Shown here in pieces: positions 1 through 6,801 of a stretch of DNA of 7,353 nt. Under the pieces are notes generated by a model. It saw only the letters and a list, made by a program, of their open reading frames with translations, made no database searches and was not told the origin of the DNA. The position numbers and the translations under genes were made by a program. Within the stretch, counting starts at the first letter, position 1, and every line of letters begins with the position of its first letter. This DNA comes from Gammaproteobacteria bacterium (GTDB lineage Bacteria > Pseudomonadota > Gammaproteobacteria > UBA6429 > Thiohalophilaceae). The stretch is taken from contig JAOUOK010000075.1 in the NCBI GenBank assembly GCA_029880425.1, forward strand, positions 1-7,353, written 5' to 3'.

Positions 1-1
1 T

Positions 2-1666
2 GACATTCGTTTCCGTGCACCGGGTTCAACGGCAACAACAGCAAAACTGGGTATGGCTTATTCTGCTCCAGCTTTAGCTTATACTAATGATTTGCACAGA
101 ATATATAATATAGTATTAACGTCTGGTTCGAATGTACAAAATCTGAACTTACCAATTGTTCCTAATGGTGTTGTTTATGATTCTGTTTTACGTACATCAA
201 TTGCTGGAGCAACAGTAACATTACTCAATGCTGGAACCGGTATTGCAATATCATCTTCATGCCTTGATGATGCAAATCAACAAAATCAGCTAACAACAGC
301 TAATGGTTATTACAAATTTGACATCAATTTCAGTCAGGCAGATTGTGTAGCGGGTGGCGATTACCTGATACAAATTACACCACCAGCAACAGGTTACAAT
401 ACAGGTCTTTCGGCTGTAATAGCACCACAAACATATGCAATAACTGCTCCACTTGATGTGCCTAGTTGTCCCGGAACAGCAAATGATGCCATAACTGCTA
501 CAGCAAATATTTGTGAAGCAACACCTTCAGAACTTAATCCTTCGCTTGCTGTACCAGCAGGAAGCGCAGGAACAAATTATTATTTACATTTAACTCTGAA
601 TAACACAACAGTTCCTGATGACAGTCAGTTATTTAATAACCATATACCGTTAGATCCGGTGTTAAATAATGCTGTTTCAATTACTAAGACATCTTCACTG
701 GTAAATGTTACACGGGGTAAATTAGTACCATATACAATAACCGTAAGAAACGGTTTGCCAGTCATACTTACAAACAGCAATATTGTTGACACATATCCTG
801 CCGGATTCAAGTATGTTCAGGGTTCTGCAAGATTAAATGGTGTGGCAACTGAACCAGCTCAAAGCGGTTTAACTTTAACCTGGAGTAATATTGATCTGGT
901 ACCTAATGTTACTCAAACCATTAAACTGTTGCTCATAGTTGGTGGTGGTGTTAATGAAGGCAAGTATATTAACCAGGCACAGGTTATAGATACGATAACC
1001 AATACACCAGCATCAGAAATTGCTACTGCTACCGTAAGAGTAATTGCTGATCCCGATTTAGACTGTTCTGATGTCATTGGTAAAGTCTTTGACGATAAGA
1101 ATCTTAATGGTTACCAGGATGAAAAAGAACAAGGCTTAGCTGGCGTTAAGCTGGTAACAGTACGCGGTATTGTATCCACTACTGATAAGTATGGCCGTTT
1201 CCACGTCACTTGTGCCGTTGTACCGAATGAAGACCGGGGTAGTAACTTTGTGATTAAGCTGGATGAAAGGAGTTTACCGACCGGTTATCGTATGACTACT
1301 GAGAACCCCCGTGTACAACGTGCAACTCGCGGTAAGATGTTGAAATTCAACTTTGGTAGTGCCTTGCATCGCGTAGTCAGCATGGATATGGCTGATGATG
1401 TTTTTGTGCCTGGCAGTACTGAAATGAATAGCCAGTGGAAGCCCCGTATTAATTTACTTATTAAACAATTAAAAGATAAACCATCTGTACTGCGGTTATC
1501 TTACCTGGCTGATGTTGATGATGAGAGCCTGGTAGAAGATCGCCTTGATAAAGTTAAACAGGACATTATTGATAAATGGCTCGAAGATGAGAAATACAAA
1601 TTAACCATTGAAACAGATATTTTCTGGAGACGTGGTGGCCCGCCTGAACAAGGAGGGTTGGATTAA
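2..1666 (+). CDS. C-terminal part of a large exported DUF11 / SdrD-B-like domain protein (5' truncated)
   Basis: The frame is open from the window edge, so the start lies upstream; the ATG at 53 is internal (DIRFRAPGS precedes it in frame). Domains in order: an SdrD-B/prealbumin-like fold (about 155-440, with AGATVTLL, NGYYKFD and GDYLIQI strands), a DUF11 domain (about 674-1030, SITKTSSLVNVTRGKLVPY, then a YPAGFKYV motif), a second SdrD-B-like domain (about 1055-1370) with an EF-hand-like loop, and a conserved C-terminal tail (about 1400-1640) ending in FWRRGGPP. Six cysteines (codons at 260, 344, 467, 512, 1064, 1211) fall in pairs, which fits disulfides in an oxidising compartment. Known of the family: DUF11 and SdrD-B modules are found in large cell-surface proteins, often as many repeats. 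Inferred: a giant secreted or periplasmic protein working with the downstream barrel. No LPXTG or other recognisable C-terminal sorting signal is seen. Its function is unknown. Confidence 0.88.
   Translation, partial: DIRFRAPGSTATTAKLGMAYSAPALAYTNDLHRIYNIVLTSGSNVQNLNLPIVPNGVVYDSVLRTSIAGATVTLLNAGTGIAISSSCLDDANQQNQLTTANGYYKFDINFSQADCVAGGDYLIQITPPATGYNTGLSAVIAPQTYAITAPLDVPSCPGTANDAITATANICEATPSELNPSLAVPAGSAGTNYYLHLTLNNTTVPDDSQLFNNHIPLDPVLNNAVSITKTSSLVNVTRGKLVPYTITVRNGLPVILTNSNIVDTYPAGFKYVQGSARLNGVATEPAQSGLTLTWSNIDLVPNVTQTIKLLLIVGGGVNEGKYINQAQVIDTITNTPASEIATATVRVIADPDLDCSDVIGKVFDDKNLNGYQDEKEQGLAGVKLVTVRGIVSTTDKYGRFHVTCAVVPNEDRGSNFVIKLDERSLPTGYRMTTENPRVQRATRGKMLKFNFGSALHRVVSMDMADDVFVPGSTEMNSQWKPRINLLIKQLKDKPSVLRLSYLADVDDESLVEDRLDKVKQDIIDKWLEDEKYKLTIETDIFWRRGGPPEQGGLD
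1094..1129 (+). other. EF-hand-like calcium-binding loop in the second SdrD-B-like domain
   Basis: The 12 codons read DKNLNGYQDEKE. This puts Asp, Asn and Asn at loop positions 1, 3 and 5, Gly at 6, Asp at 9 and Glu at 12, matching the canonical EF-hand loop pattern. SdrD-B domains are known to bind calcium through such loops, so calcium-dependent folding of this domain outside the cytoplasm is a reasonable inference. Confidence 0.7.
1400..1639 (+). other. Degenerate OmpA-like C-terminal segment of the DUF11 protein
   Basis: The segment begins VFVPGSTEM and continues with a WKPRINLLIKQLK helix, a SVLRLSYLADVDD strand and turn, an RLDKVKQDI helix and a closing TIETDIFWRRG strand. The order and spacing resemble an OmpA C-terminal-like domain: F-x-G-x-x-x-I/M, a helix, a V-x-L strand with D, an R-containing helix, and a final strand ending WY or WR. 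It lacks a GHTD motif and an NRR motif, so it is unlikely to bind peptidoglycan in the usual way. The relationship is inferred by eye from comparison with the three OmpA domains encoded next door. Confidence 0.4.
1650..1657 (+). promoter_or_regulatory. Strong ribosome-binding site for the OmpA-barrel gene
   Basis: AAGGAGGG lies inside the 3' end of the upstream coding region. The AGGAGG core ends 9 bases before the ATG at 1666, which fixes that ATG as the start over the in-frame ATG at 1684. Together with the one-base TAATG stop/start overlap, this indicates translational coupling of the two genes. Confidence 0.85.
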
Positions 1667-1779
1667 TGACTTTACTTAAATCAATGTGTAAACGTTTTTG
1701 TGTACTTGTGTTATCAATGCTAGGCCTTGTAATTGGTTTTCTTGCTGTTTTATTAATTTCATCATTAACCGTTCAGGCT
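1666..1779 (+). other. Signal peptide of the OmpA-barrel protein
   Basis: The 38-residue leader has Lys5, Lys9 and Arg10 in the n-region, a long hydrophobic stretch (about residues 11-34) and a TVQA-E cleavage site at residues 35-39 that fits the A-x-A-like rule (V36-Q37-A38). The n-region is longer than average. Cys8 and Cys12 lie at or near its start, too early to form a lipobox, so this is a signal-peptidase-I type leader. Confidence 0.82.
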
Positions 1780-4700
1780 GAAACAAATTCGGATGTTATG
1801 GAGTTTACATCGCCGGCAGAAAACACTGAAATGAAAATCATAATTGATGAAAATATCCAGCAATGGGTTCATGAAGATAAATCGGCTACAGATGATGGAC
1901 AAAAAACCGAAGTTAAAAAAGTACTTGAGCAAAATGCCAACACGGTAAAACTGGAAAACGTGGTTCCACCGATACAGTTTAAGTCAGGCCAGGCAGATAT
2001 TCCGGAGAATTACGTTGAGTTGTTACGCGATATCCTTGATAAAATGAAAACAAAAGTGAACGTCAGGCTTCACTTTATTGGACATACCGATAGTGCAAAA
2101 CTCTCCGGTGCATTAAAAGAAAAATACATTAACAATACCGGTTTATCACGTGAACGTGCCGGTACAACTGCAGAGTATTTCCAGCGCGCACTTAGTTTAC
2201 CGCCTGAAGCGATTTCATTTGATGGCCTGGGTGAAAGCCAACCTGTTGCCAGTAACAATACTAATGCGGGTCGGGCAAAAAACCGCCGGGTAGAAGTGCA
2301 GGTTTGGTACGATGAAATTGACGAGAAACTTGTTGAAAAAGTGGTCCAGGTTAAACAGGATATTAAAAAAGTAAAAGTATGCCGCATTGAGACTCTGTGT
2401 AAAATTCGTTACAAAGCCGGTCATGCAAAAAGAGCACGTCTGAAAAACCTGGTATCCCCATTACGTTATATTGATGGTATGGCCAGCATTCCGGCACAAT
2501 TTATTAAACAGCTTAAAGAAGCACGTTATAACCTTCGTGATAAAGCAAATGTTCAAATGAAATTGATTGGCCATACTGATAATATTCCTTTAGAAGGACG
2601 TATGGCACGGATTTATGGTGAACACGTGGCTTTATCAAAAGCACAGGCTCGCCGTGTTGCCCTGGCTGTTAAAGAGGCGATGAATTTATCTAACCGCGAG
2701 ATTGACAGTGATGGTCGTGGTGCCGCGGTACCCATAGCGTCAAATGATTATGAAACAGGACGTGCAGCTAACCGCCGTATCGAAGTTGAATTCTGGCATG
2801 ATGATTCACTCGAACAACTTAGTGATGAACCCCAACTCTGTCCTGAAGCAGCAGCTGCTGAAAATGTAACCCGGGTTTACGAACCCCCCGCGGGTAATGT
2901 TAAGCCGGTTTATTTTGAAAAGGGTAAACCGGTTATTCCACCGGGTTACGTTGAACGCTTAAAACGTATTATGGCTGAAGTAGCGGACAAGGGAAATGTA
3001 CGTGTTCGTTTTATTGGTTATACCAATAATGAACGACTTGATCGTCGTACTGCCATGGTTTATGGCGATGACATCGGGCTATCTACATCACGTGCTCGCA
3101 GGGTTAAAGAAGCGGTTCAACAACTGGGTAACCTGACCGAAGAACAAACAGAGTTTGAAGGTAAAGGATTTATTCACTCAGATGACGTAGTGAATGCAGG
3201 CTTCCTGAAGATTAATGAATCACGCGTTGAAGCAAGGGTGGTTTACGATGATCTTGCTGCTATTGATGATGAAACCGGGGTTGAGATTGATCGTTTTGTA
3301 CGTGAAGTGCCAATACAAAATCCCTACGCATTAAATATGATGCGTATTTCGATTGATGGCACACCGATTGATGATCCTGGGAAAAGCAGTGCAGATATTC
3401 AACGTTGTACCGATGTTGAACTGGATAAAGCTGATGTGAAATTTAAGTTTGATAACCTGGATTTAAAACCGCGGCTTAATGTTACCGCCTGGCCGAATGT
3501 TGTACGTTACAGGGATAAACTCACAACCAGTTTTCCTGAAAACCTGGTTACCTTTAAACGTTACAGTAATTATGAAAGTGTTATTAAACAATCAGAAGTC
3601 AGAATTTTTAAACAGGAACAGTCTACACGCGATACACCATTAACAATTGTTAAGCTGGATAAGCAGGGTAATGGTGAGTGGTTTGCCAGGCTGGAAGAGT
3701 TTGTTGCACCGGCGATTGAATTGAAGTACCTGTTGCGGGTTTATGATAAAGACGGTAATTTTGATGAAACTAAACCACAATCACTTCGCATGGTAGATGA
3801 GCTTGACGATGATAATAAGAGTAAAGATTCAATATCAGAATTACTCGTTGGTTATGGTGAAAATCGACTAGGTTTAAATAATATCGAGCTCTCTGGTGGC
3901 TCAGTTAAAGTTTATGGTAAAGATATACCTAAAGATCATAGCGTGTGGTTTGCCGGGCAACCTGTTCCTGTCAGCAGTAATGGTGAGTTCACCAGTGAAG
4001 TTATTTTACCTTCTGGTTTACACACGGTTGAAGTATCAATACTTAATCCTTCAGGTAACGGCAATCTTTATTTGCGTGATTTAGAACTAAAGAAAAATGA
4101 CTGGTTTATAGTTGGTATTGCAGATATTACTGCAAGTCGTGATGCAACCAATGGTCCTGCTGAGTTAATTACCGGGGATACCACGCATTATGATAATGAC
4201 ACCACGGTTGATGGACGTTTAGCCTTTTTCTCGAAAGGGAAGTTTGGTGATAACTGGGAATTTACCGGAAGTGCGGATACCCGTGAAGGCCCTATAGGTG
4301 ATTTATTTACCAACTTTATGGATAAATCTCCCGATTCTGTTTTCCGTAGAATCGATCCTGATTATTATTACCCGACCTTTGGTGATGACAGTACCACTGA
4401 AGAAATGGCACCCACCATGGGTAAGTTTTATCTTAAGTTACAAAAAGGTACCGATTACGGATTATGGGGTAACTTTAATGTAGATTACACCGATAATAAC
4501 CTGGCGCATGTAGATCGTAATTTATACGGTGCTAATGTGCATTTTGAAACAAGTTCTTCTACTTCATTTGGTGAGAAAACATTTAAGGCTGATGTATTTG
4601 CTGCTGAATCAGGCACGATCGCAGGCAGGGATGAATTCCGCGGCACAGGTGGCTCACTCTATTATCTGAAACACCAGGATATCCTGACGGGTTCTGAACG

Positions 4701-6783
4701 CTTACGAATTGAAATCCGTGAAAAAACATCAGGACTTGTGCTTGCCGTTAAAAATCTTACACCTGCACTTGATTATGATATCGATTATATACAGGGCAGA
4801 ATATTATTAACTGAACCATTATCTGCTTCGAGCAGTGATAACCTGGTTGTTGACAGTGGTAATGGAGGCACTAATGAAGTGTACCTGGTTTCCCGTTATG
4901 AATATGCCTCGGTCTTTGGTGAAGTAAAGGATTTATCAACAGGTGGACGTACACATGCATGGTTGACCGATTATCTTAAAGTGGGAGTTACCACCAGTAA
5001 GTTTGGAGGTTCAGTTGACGGAAATAGCTTAACGGCAACTGATGTGACATTTCGTAAGAGTACAGGTACCTGGTTGAAGATAGAACAATCTTCCAGTAAA
5101 GGACAAAGTACCACCAGCCAGGTAACCAACGATGGAGGTTATAACTTTAACCCGGTTGCACAACTACCAGGTGATAACATTACTGCTGATGCTACTCGTG
5201 TTGATGCCAGTGTTCGTTTTGAAGAAGTTATCGATGGAGTAAAAGGTAAAGCCACTATTTATAACCAGGAACTCAAAGCAGGTTACTCTGCGCCGGGTTT
5301 AACTGCTGTTAATGATACCCATCAATCAGGTGGAACAGTGGAATATCCTGTACTGGATAATTTAAATCTCAAACTTAAAGTAGATAAGAAAAGCCAGGAC
5401 CAGGGGCTGCATGAATCAGCGCTTGAACTTGATGCTGATTACGGTATTACTGATAACTGGACTTTATCCGCCGGTGTCAGAAATGATAAGCGTCGTGATC
5501 AATCTGTTGTCGTTCCTTTAACGCAGAAGCAGGGTGTTCGTACTGACCTTGCAATAAAAGCATCCTACGATTCTAAAGAAAAATGGAGCTTATATAGTTT
5601 TGTCCAGGAGACAGTAAAATCAACAGGTAACCGTGAAACAAATGGACGTGCGGGCTTAGGAACAGAATATCGTGTTACAGATAAATTTAAACTCAGCGCT
5701 GAAGTATCCGGGGGCGAACAGGGAACGGCGGCTAAACTTGGAACAGATTATTTAGTTTCTGACAGAACTAATATTTATCTCAATTACGCTTTAGAGAATG
5801 AACGTACAGATAATGGACAACGTGCTCAAAAAGGGAATCTGTCCTCAGGATTTAAAACACGCTATTCAGATAGCGCCAGCATGTACCTTGAAGAACGTTA
5901 CAGCCACGGTGATATTCCTACTGGTTTAACGCATGCAATGGGTGTTGATTTAGCACCGACTGATCGTTTGACACTCGGTGCAACTGCAGATATAGGACGA
6001 CTTCAGGATAACAATACCGGCGCCATTATTGAACGTAATGCTTATGCAGTTAAGCTAGGCTACGGCTTTGATAGTTTTAAATATGCCGGGGCAGTAGAAC
6101 ATCGTACAGATAGTACAGAAAATCCTGATAATTCAATAACAAGTCGCGTTACAACATTATATAAAAACAGTTTGAAGTACCAGTTAAACCCGAATTGGCG
6201 TTTAATTGGTAAATTTAATCATTCCAACAGTATCAGTAGCCTGGGTGATTTTTATAATGGTAATTTTACTGAAGCTGTTCTTGGTTATGCTTATCGTCCC
6301 GTAGAAAATGATAATCTCAATACGCTGTTTAAATATACCTATTTTTATAACCTGCCAGCAACTGACCAGGTGGCGATTAATAATACTGCCGCTGAGTATA
6401 TTCAAAAGAGTAATATTCTTTCACTTGATCTGACATATGATATTTCAAAAAGCTGGAGTATTGGTGGAAAGCTGGCTCGTCGATTTGGTGAGATTAGCTT
6501 GGATCGCGTAAACCCGGTATTTTTTAAGAGTACAGCGAATTTGTACATATTACGTGCTGACTGGCATGTGACCCATAAATGGGATGCGCTTATGGAAGCA
6601 CGCATGTTAACCATCCCTGAAGCAGGGGATACGCGCCAGGGTGGTTTATTTGCTTTATATTATCATTTTGGAAAAAAAATCAAGTTAGGAGTCGGTTATA
6701 ATTTCACCGATTTTTCCGATGATTTAACGGATCTTGATTATGATAGCCGAGGGTTGTTCGTAAACTTTGTCGCCAAGATGTAA
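1666..6783 (+). CDS. Giant outer-membrane beta-barrel protein with three N-terminal OmpA-like peptidoglycan-binding domains
   Basis: The protein has 1705 residues. A Sec signal peptide (K5/K9/R10, hydrophobic core to about 35, likely cleavage after VQA at 38) precedes a charged linker. Three tandem OmpA-like domains follow (about 94-215, 258-378 and 401-527), with GHTD at 139-142, GHTD at 302-305 and GYTN at 451-454. Next is a periplasmic region (about 550-815) with an Ig-like domain near 740-815 (GGSVKVYGKDIP). From about 846 to 1705 the sequence is rich in alternating polar/hydrophobic strands typical of a large barrel, with YYYPTFGDDS at 900-909, GTGGSLYYL at 993-1001 and LDYDIDYIQGR at 1035-1045. 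The last strand reads GLFVNFVAKM. Family knowledge: OmpA-like domains bind peptidoglycan diaminopimelate; barrels of this length rival ushers and TonB receptors, but no TonB box or receptor plug is recognisable. Inferred: a wall-tethered outer-membrane protein that anchors, exports or displays the upstream DUF11 protein. The substrate is unknown. Confidence 0.9.
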   Translation: MTLLKSMCKRFCVLVLSMLGLVIGFLAVLLISSLTVQAETNSDVMEFTSPAENTEMKIIIDENIQQWVHEDKSATDDGQKTEVKKVLEQNANTVKLENVVPPIQFKSGQADIPENYVELLRDILDKMKTKVNVRLHFIGHTDSAKLSGALKEKYINNTGLSRERAGTTAEYFQRALSLPPEAISFDGLGESQPVASNNTNAGRAKNRRVEVQVWYDEIDEKLVEKVVQVKQDIKKVKVCRIETLCKIRYKAGHAKRARLKNLVSPLRYIDGMASIPAQFIKQLKEARYNLRDKANVQMKLIGHTDNIPLEGRMARIYGEHVALSKAQARRVALAVKEAMNLSNREIDSDGRGAAVPIASNDYETGRAANRRIEVEFWHDDSLEQLSDEPQLCPEAAAAENVTRVYEPPAGNVKPVYFEKGKPVIPPGYVERLKRIMAEVADKGNVRVRFIGYTNNERLDRRTAMVYGDDIGLSTSRARRVKEAVQQLGNLTEEQTEFEGKGFIHSDDVVNAGFLKINESRVEARVVYDDLAAIDDETGVEIDRFVREVPIQNPYALNMMRISIDGTPIDDPGKSSADIQRCTDVELDKADVKFKFDNLDLKPRLNVTAWPNVVRYRDKLTTSFPENLVTFKRYSNYESVIKQSEVRIFKQEQSTRDTPLTIVKLDKQGNGEWFARLEEFVAPAIELKYLLRVYDKDGNFDETKPQSLRMVDELDDDNKSKDSISELLVGYGENRLGLNNIELSGGSVKVYGKDIPKDHSVWFAGQPVPVSSNGEFTSEVILPSGLHTVEVSILNPSGNGNLYLRDLELKKNDWFIVGIADITASRDATNGPAELITGDTTHYDNDTTVDGRLAFFSKGKFGDNWEFTGSADTREGPIGDLFTNFMDKSPDSVFRRIDPDYYYPTFGDDSTTEEMAPTMGKFYLKLQKGTDYGLWGNFNVDYTDNNLAHVDRNLYGANVHFETSSSTSFGEKTFKADVFAAESGTIAGRDEFRGTGGSLYYLKHQDILTGSERLRIEIREKTSGLVLAVKNLTPALDYDIDYIQGRILLTEPLSASSSDNLVVDSGNGGTNEVYLVSRYEYASVFGEVKDLSTGGRTHAWLTDYLKVGVTTSKFGGSVDGNSLTATDVTFRKSTGTWLKIEQSSSKGQSTTSQVTNDGGYNFNPVAQLPGDNITADATRVDASVRFEEVIDGVKGKATIYNQELKAGYSAPGLTAVNDTHQSGGTVEYPVLDNLNLKLKVDKKSQDQGLHESALELDADYGITDNWTLSAGVRNDKRRDQSVVVPLTQKQGVRTDLAIKASYDSKEKWSLYSFVQETVKSTGNRETNGRAGLGTEYRVTDKFKLSAEVSGGEQGTAAKLGTDYLVSDRTNIYLNYALENERTDNGQRAQKGNLSSGFKTRYSDSASMYLEERYSHGDIPTGLTHAMGVDLAPTDRLTLGATADIGRLQDNNTGAIIERNAYAVKLGYGFDSFKYAGAVEHRTDSTENPDNSITSRVTTLYKNSLKYQLNPNWRLIGKFNHSNSISSLGDFYNGNFTEAVLGYAYRPVENDNLNTLFKYTYFYNLPATDQVAINNTAAEYIQKSNILSLDLTYDISKSWSIGGKLARRFGEISLDRVNPVFFKSTANLYILRADWHVTHKWDALMEARMLTIPEAGDTRQGGLFALYYHFGKKIKLGVGYNFTDFSDDLTDLDYDSRGLFVNFVAKM
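1945..2310 (+). other. OmpA-like domain 1 (most intact copy)
   Basis: The domain opens with VKLENVVPPIQFKSG and contains GHTDS at residues 139-143, LSRERA at 160-165 and NRRVEVQVWY at 206-215. Asp142 and Arg164 correspond to the Asp/Arg pair that contacts diaminopimelate in OmpA-family structures (Asp271 and Arg286 in Acinetobacter baumannii OmpA). Both are present, so this copy is predicted to bind peptidoglycan. Confidence 0.85.
2437..2799 (+). other. OmpA-like domain 2 (ligand Arg replaced by Gln)
   Basis: The domain contains GHTDN at residues 302-306, LSKAQA at 323-328 and NRRIEVEFWH at 369-378. Asp305 is kept, but the position of the diaminopimelate-contacting arginine is Gln327. The 22-residue spacing between the two positions equals that in domain 1, which supports the alignment. 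Fold conserved, binding uncertain. Confidence 0.8.
2866..3246 (+). other. OmpA-like domain 3 (ligand Asp replaced by Asn)
   Basis: The domain contains GYTNN at residues 451-455, LSTSRA at 472-477 and a reduced C-terminal motif ESRVEARVVY at 518-527. The ligand arginine is present (Arg476), but the aspartate is Asn454 and the NRR motif has become ESR. Spacing between the two positions is again 22 residues. This copy is the most diverged of the three and may be structural. Confidence 0.75.
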
Positions 6784-6795
6784 AATCTTTATACT
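6767..6795 (+). promoter_or_regulatory. Possible sigma70-type promoter for arfB
   Basis: TTGTCG (6767-6772, 4 of 6 to the -35 consensus) and TATACT (6790-6795, 5 of 6 to the -10 consensus) are separated by exactly 17 bases. Transcription would start at about 6801-6803, on or beside the arfB ATG, giving an mRNA with almost no leader. In AT-rich DNA such matches arise by chance, so this is only a candidate; arfB may instead be expressed by read-through from the barrel gene. Confidence 0.3.
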
Positions 6796-6801
6796 CTCAA
6801 T

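Noticed and set aside
53..55. ATG at 53 as the start of the DUF11 gene
   Set aside because: The frame is open to the window edge with family-like sequence (DIRFRAPGS) before it, there is no ribosome-binding site, and no signal peptide follows. The protein clearly begins upstream.
2070..2424. Minus-strand open frames opposite the OmpA domains
   Set aside because: They overlap strongly conserved coding sequence, lack ribosome-binding sites and encode no recognisable domain; they are shadows of the + strand gene. The same applies to the other short antisense and alternate-frame ORFs.
6697..6702. Perfect TATAAT inside the end of the barrel gene as an arfB promoter
   Set aside because: No -35 at proper spacing (the 17-base position is a run of A; TTGGAA lies 23 bases away) and no extended -10. 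TATAAT here encodes part of the conserved GYNF strand, so it is probably chance.
4081..6783. TonB-dependent receptor identity for the barrel
   Set aside because: No TonB box and no recognisable receptor plug; three OmpA domains occupy the N terminus instead. Barrel size alone is not enough for that label.
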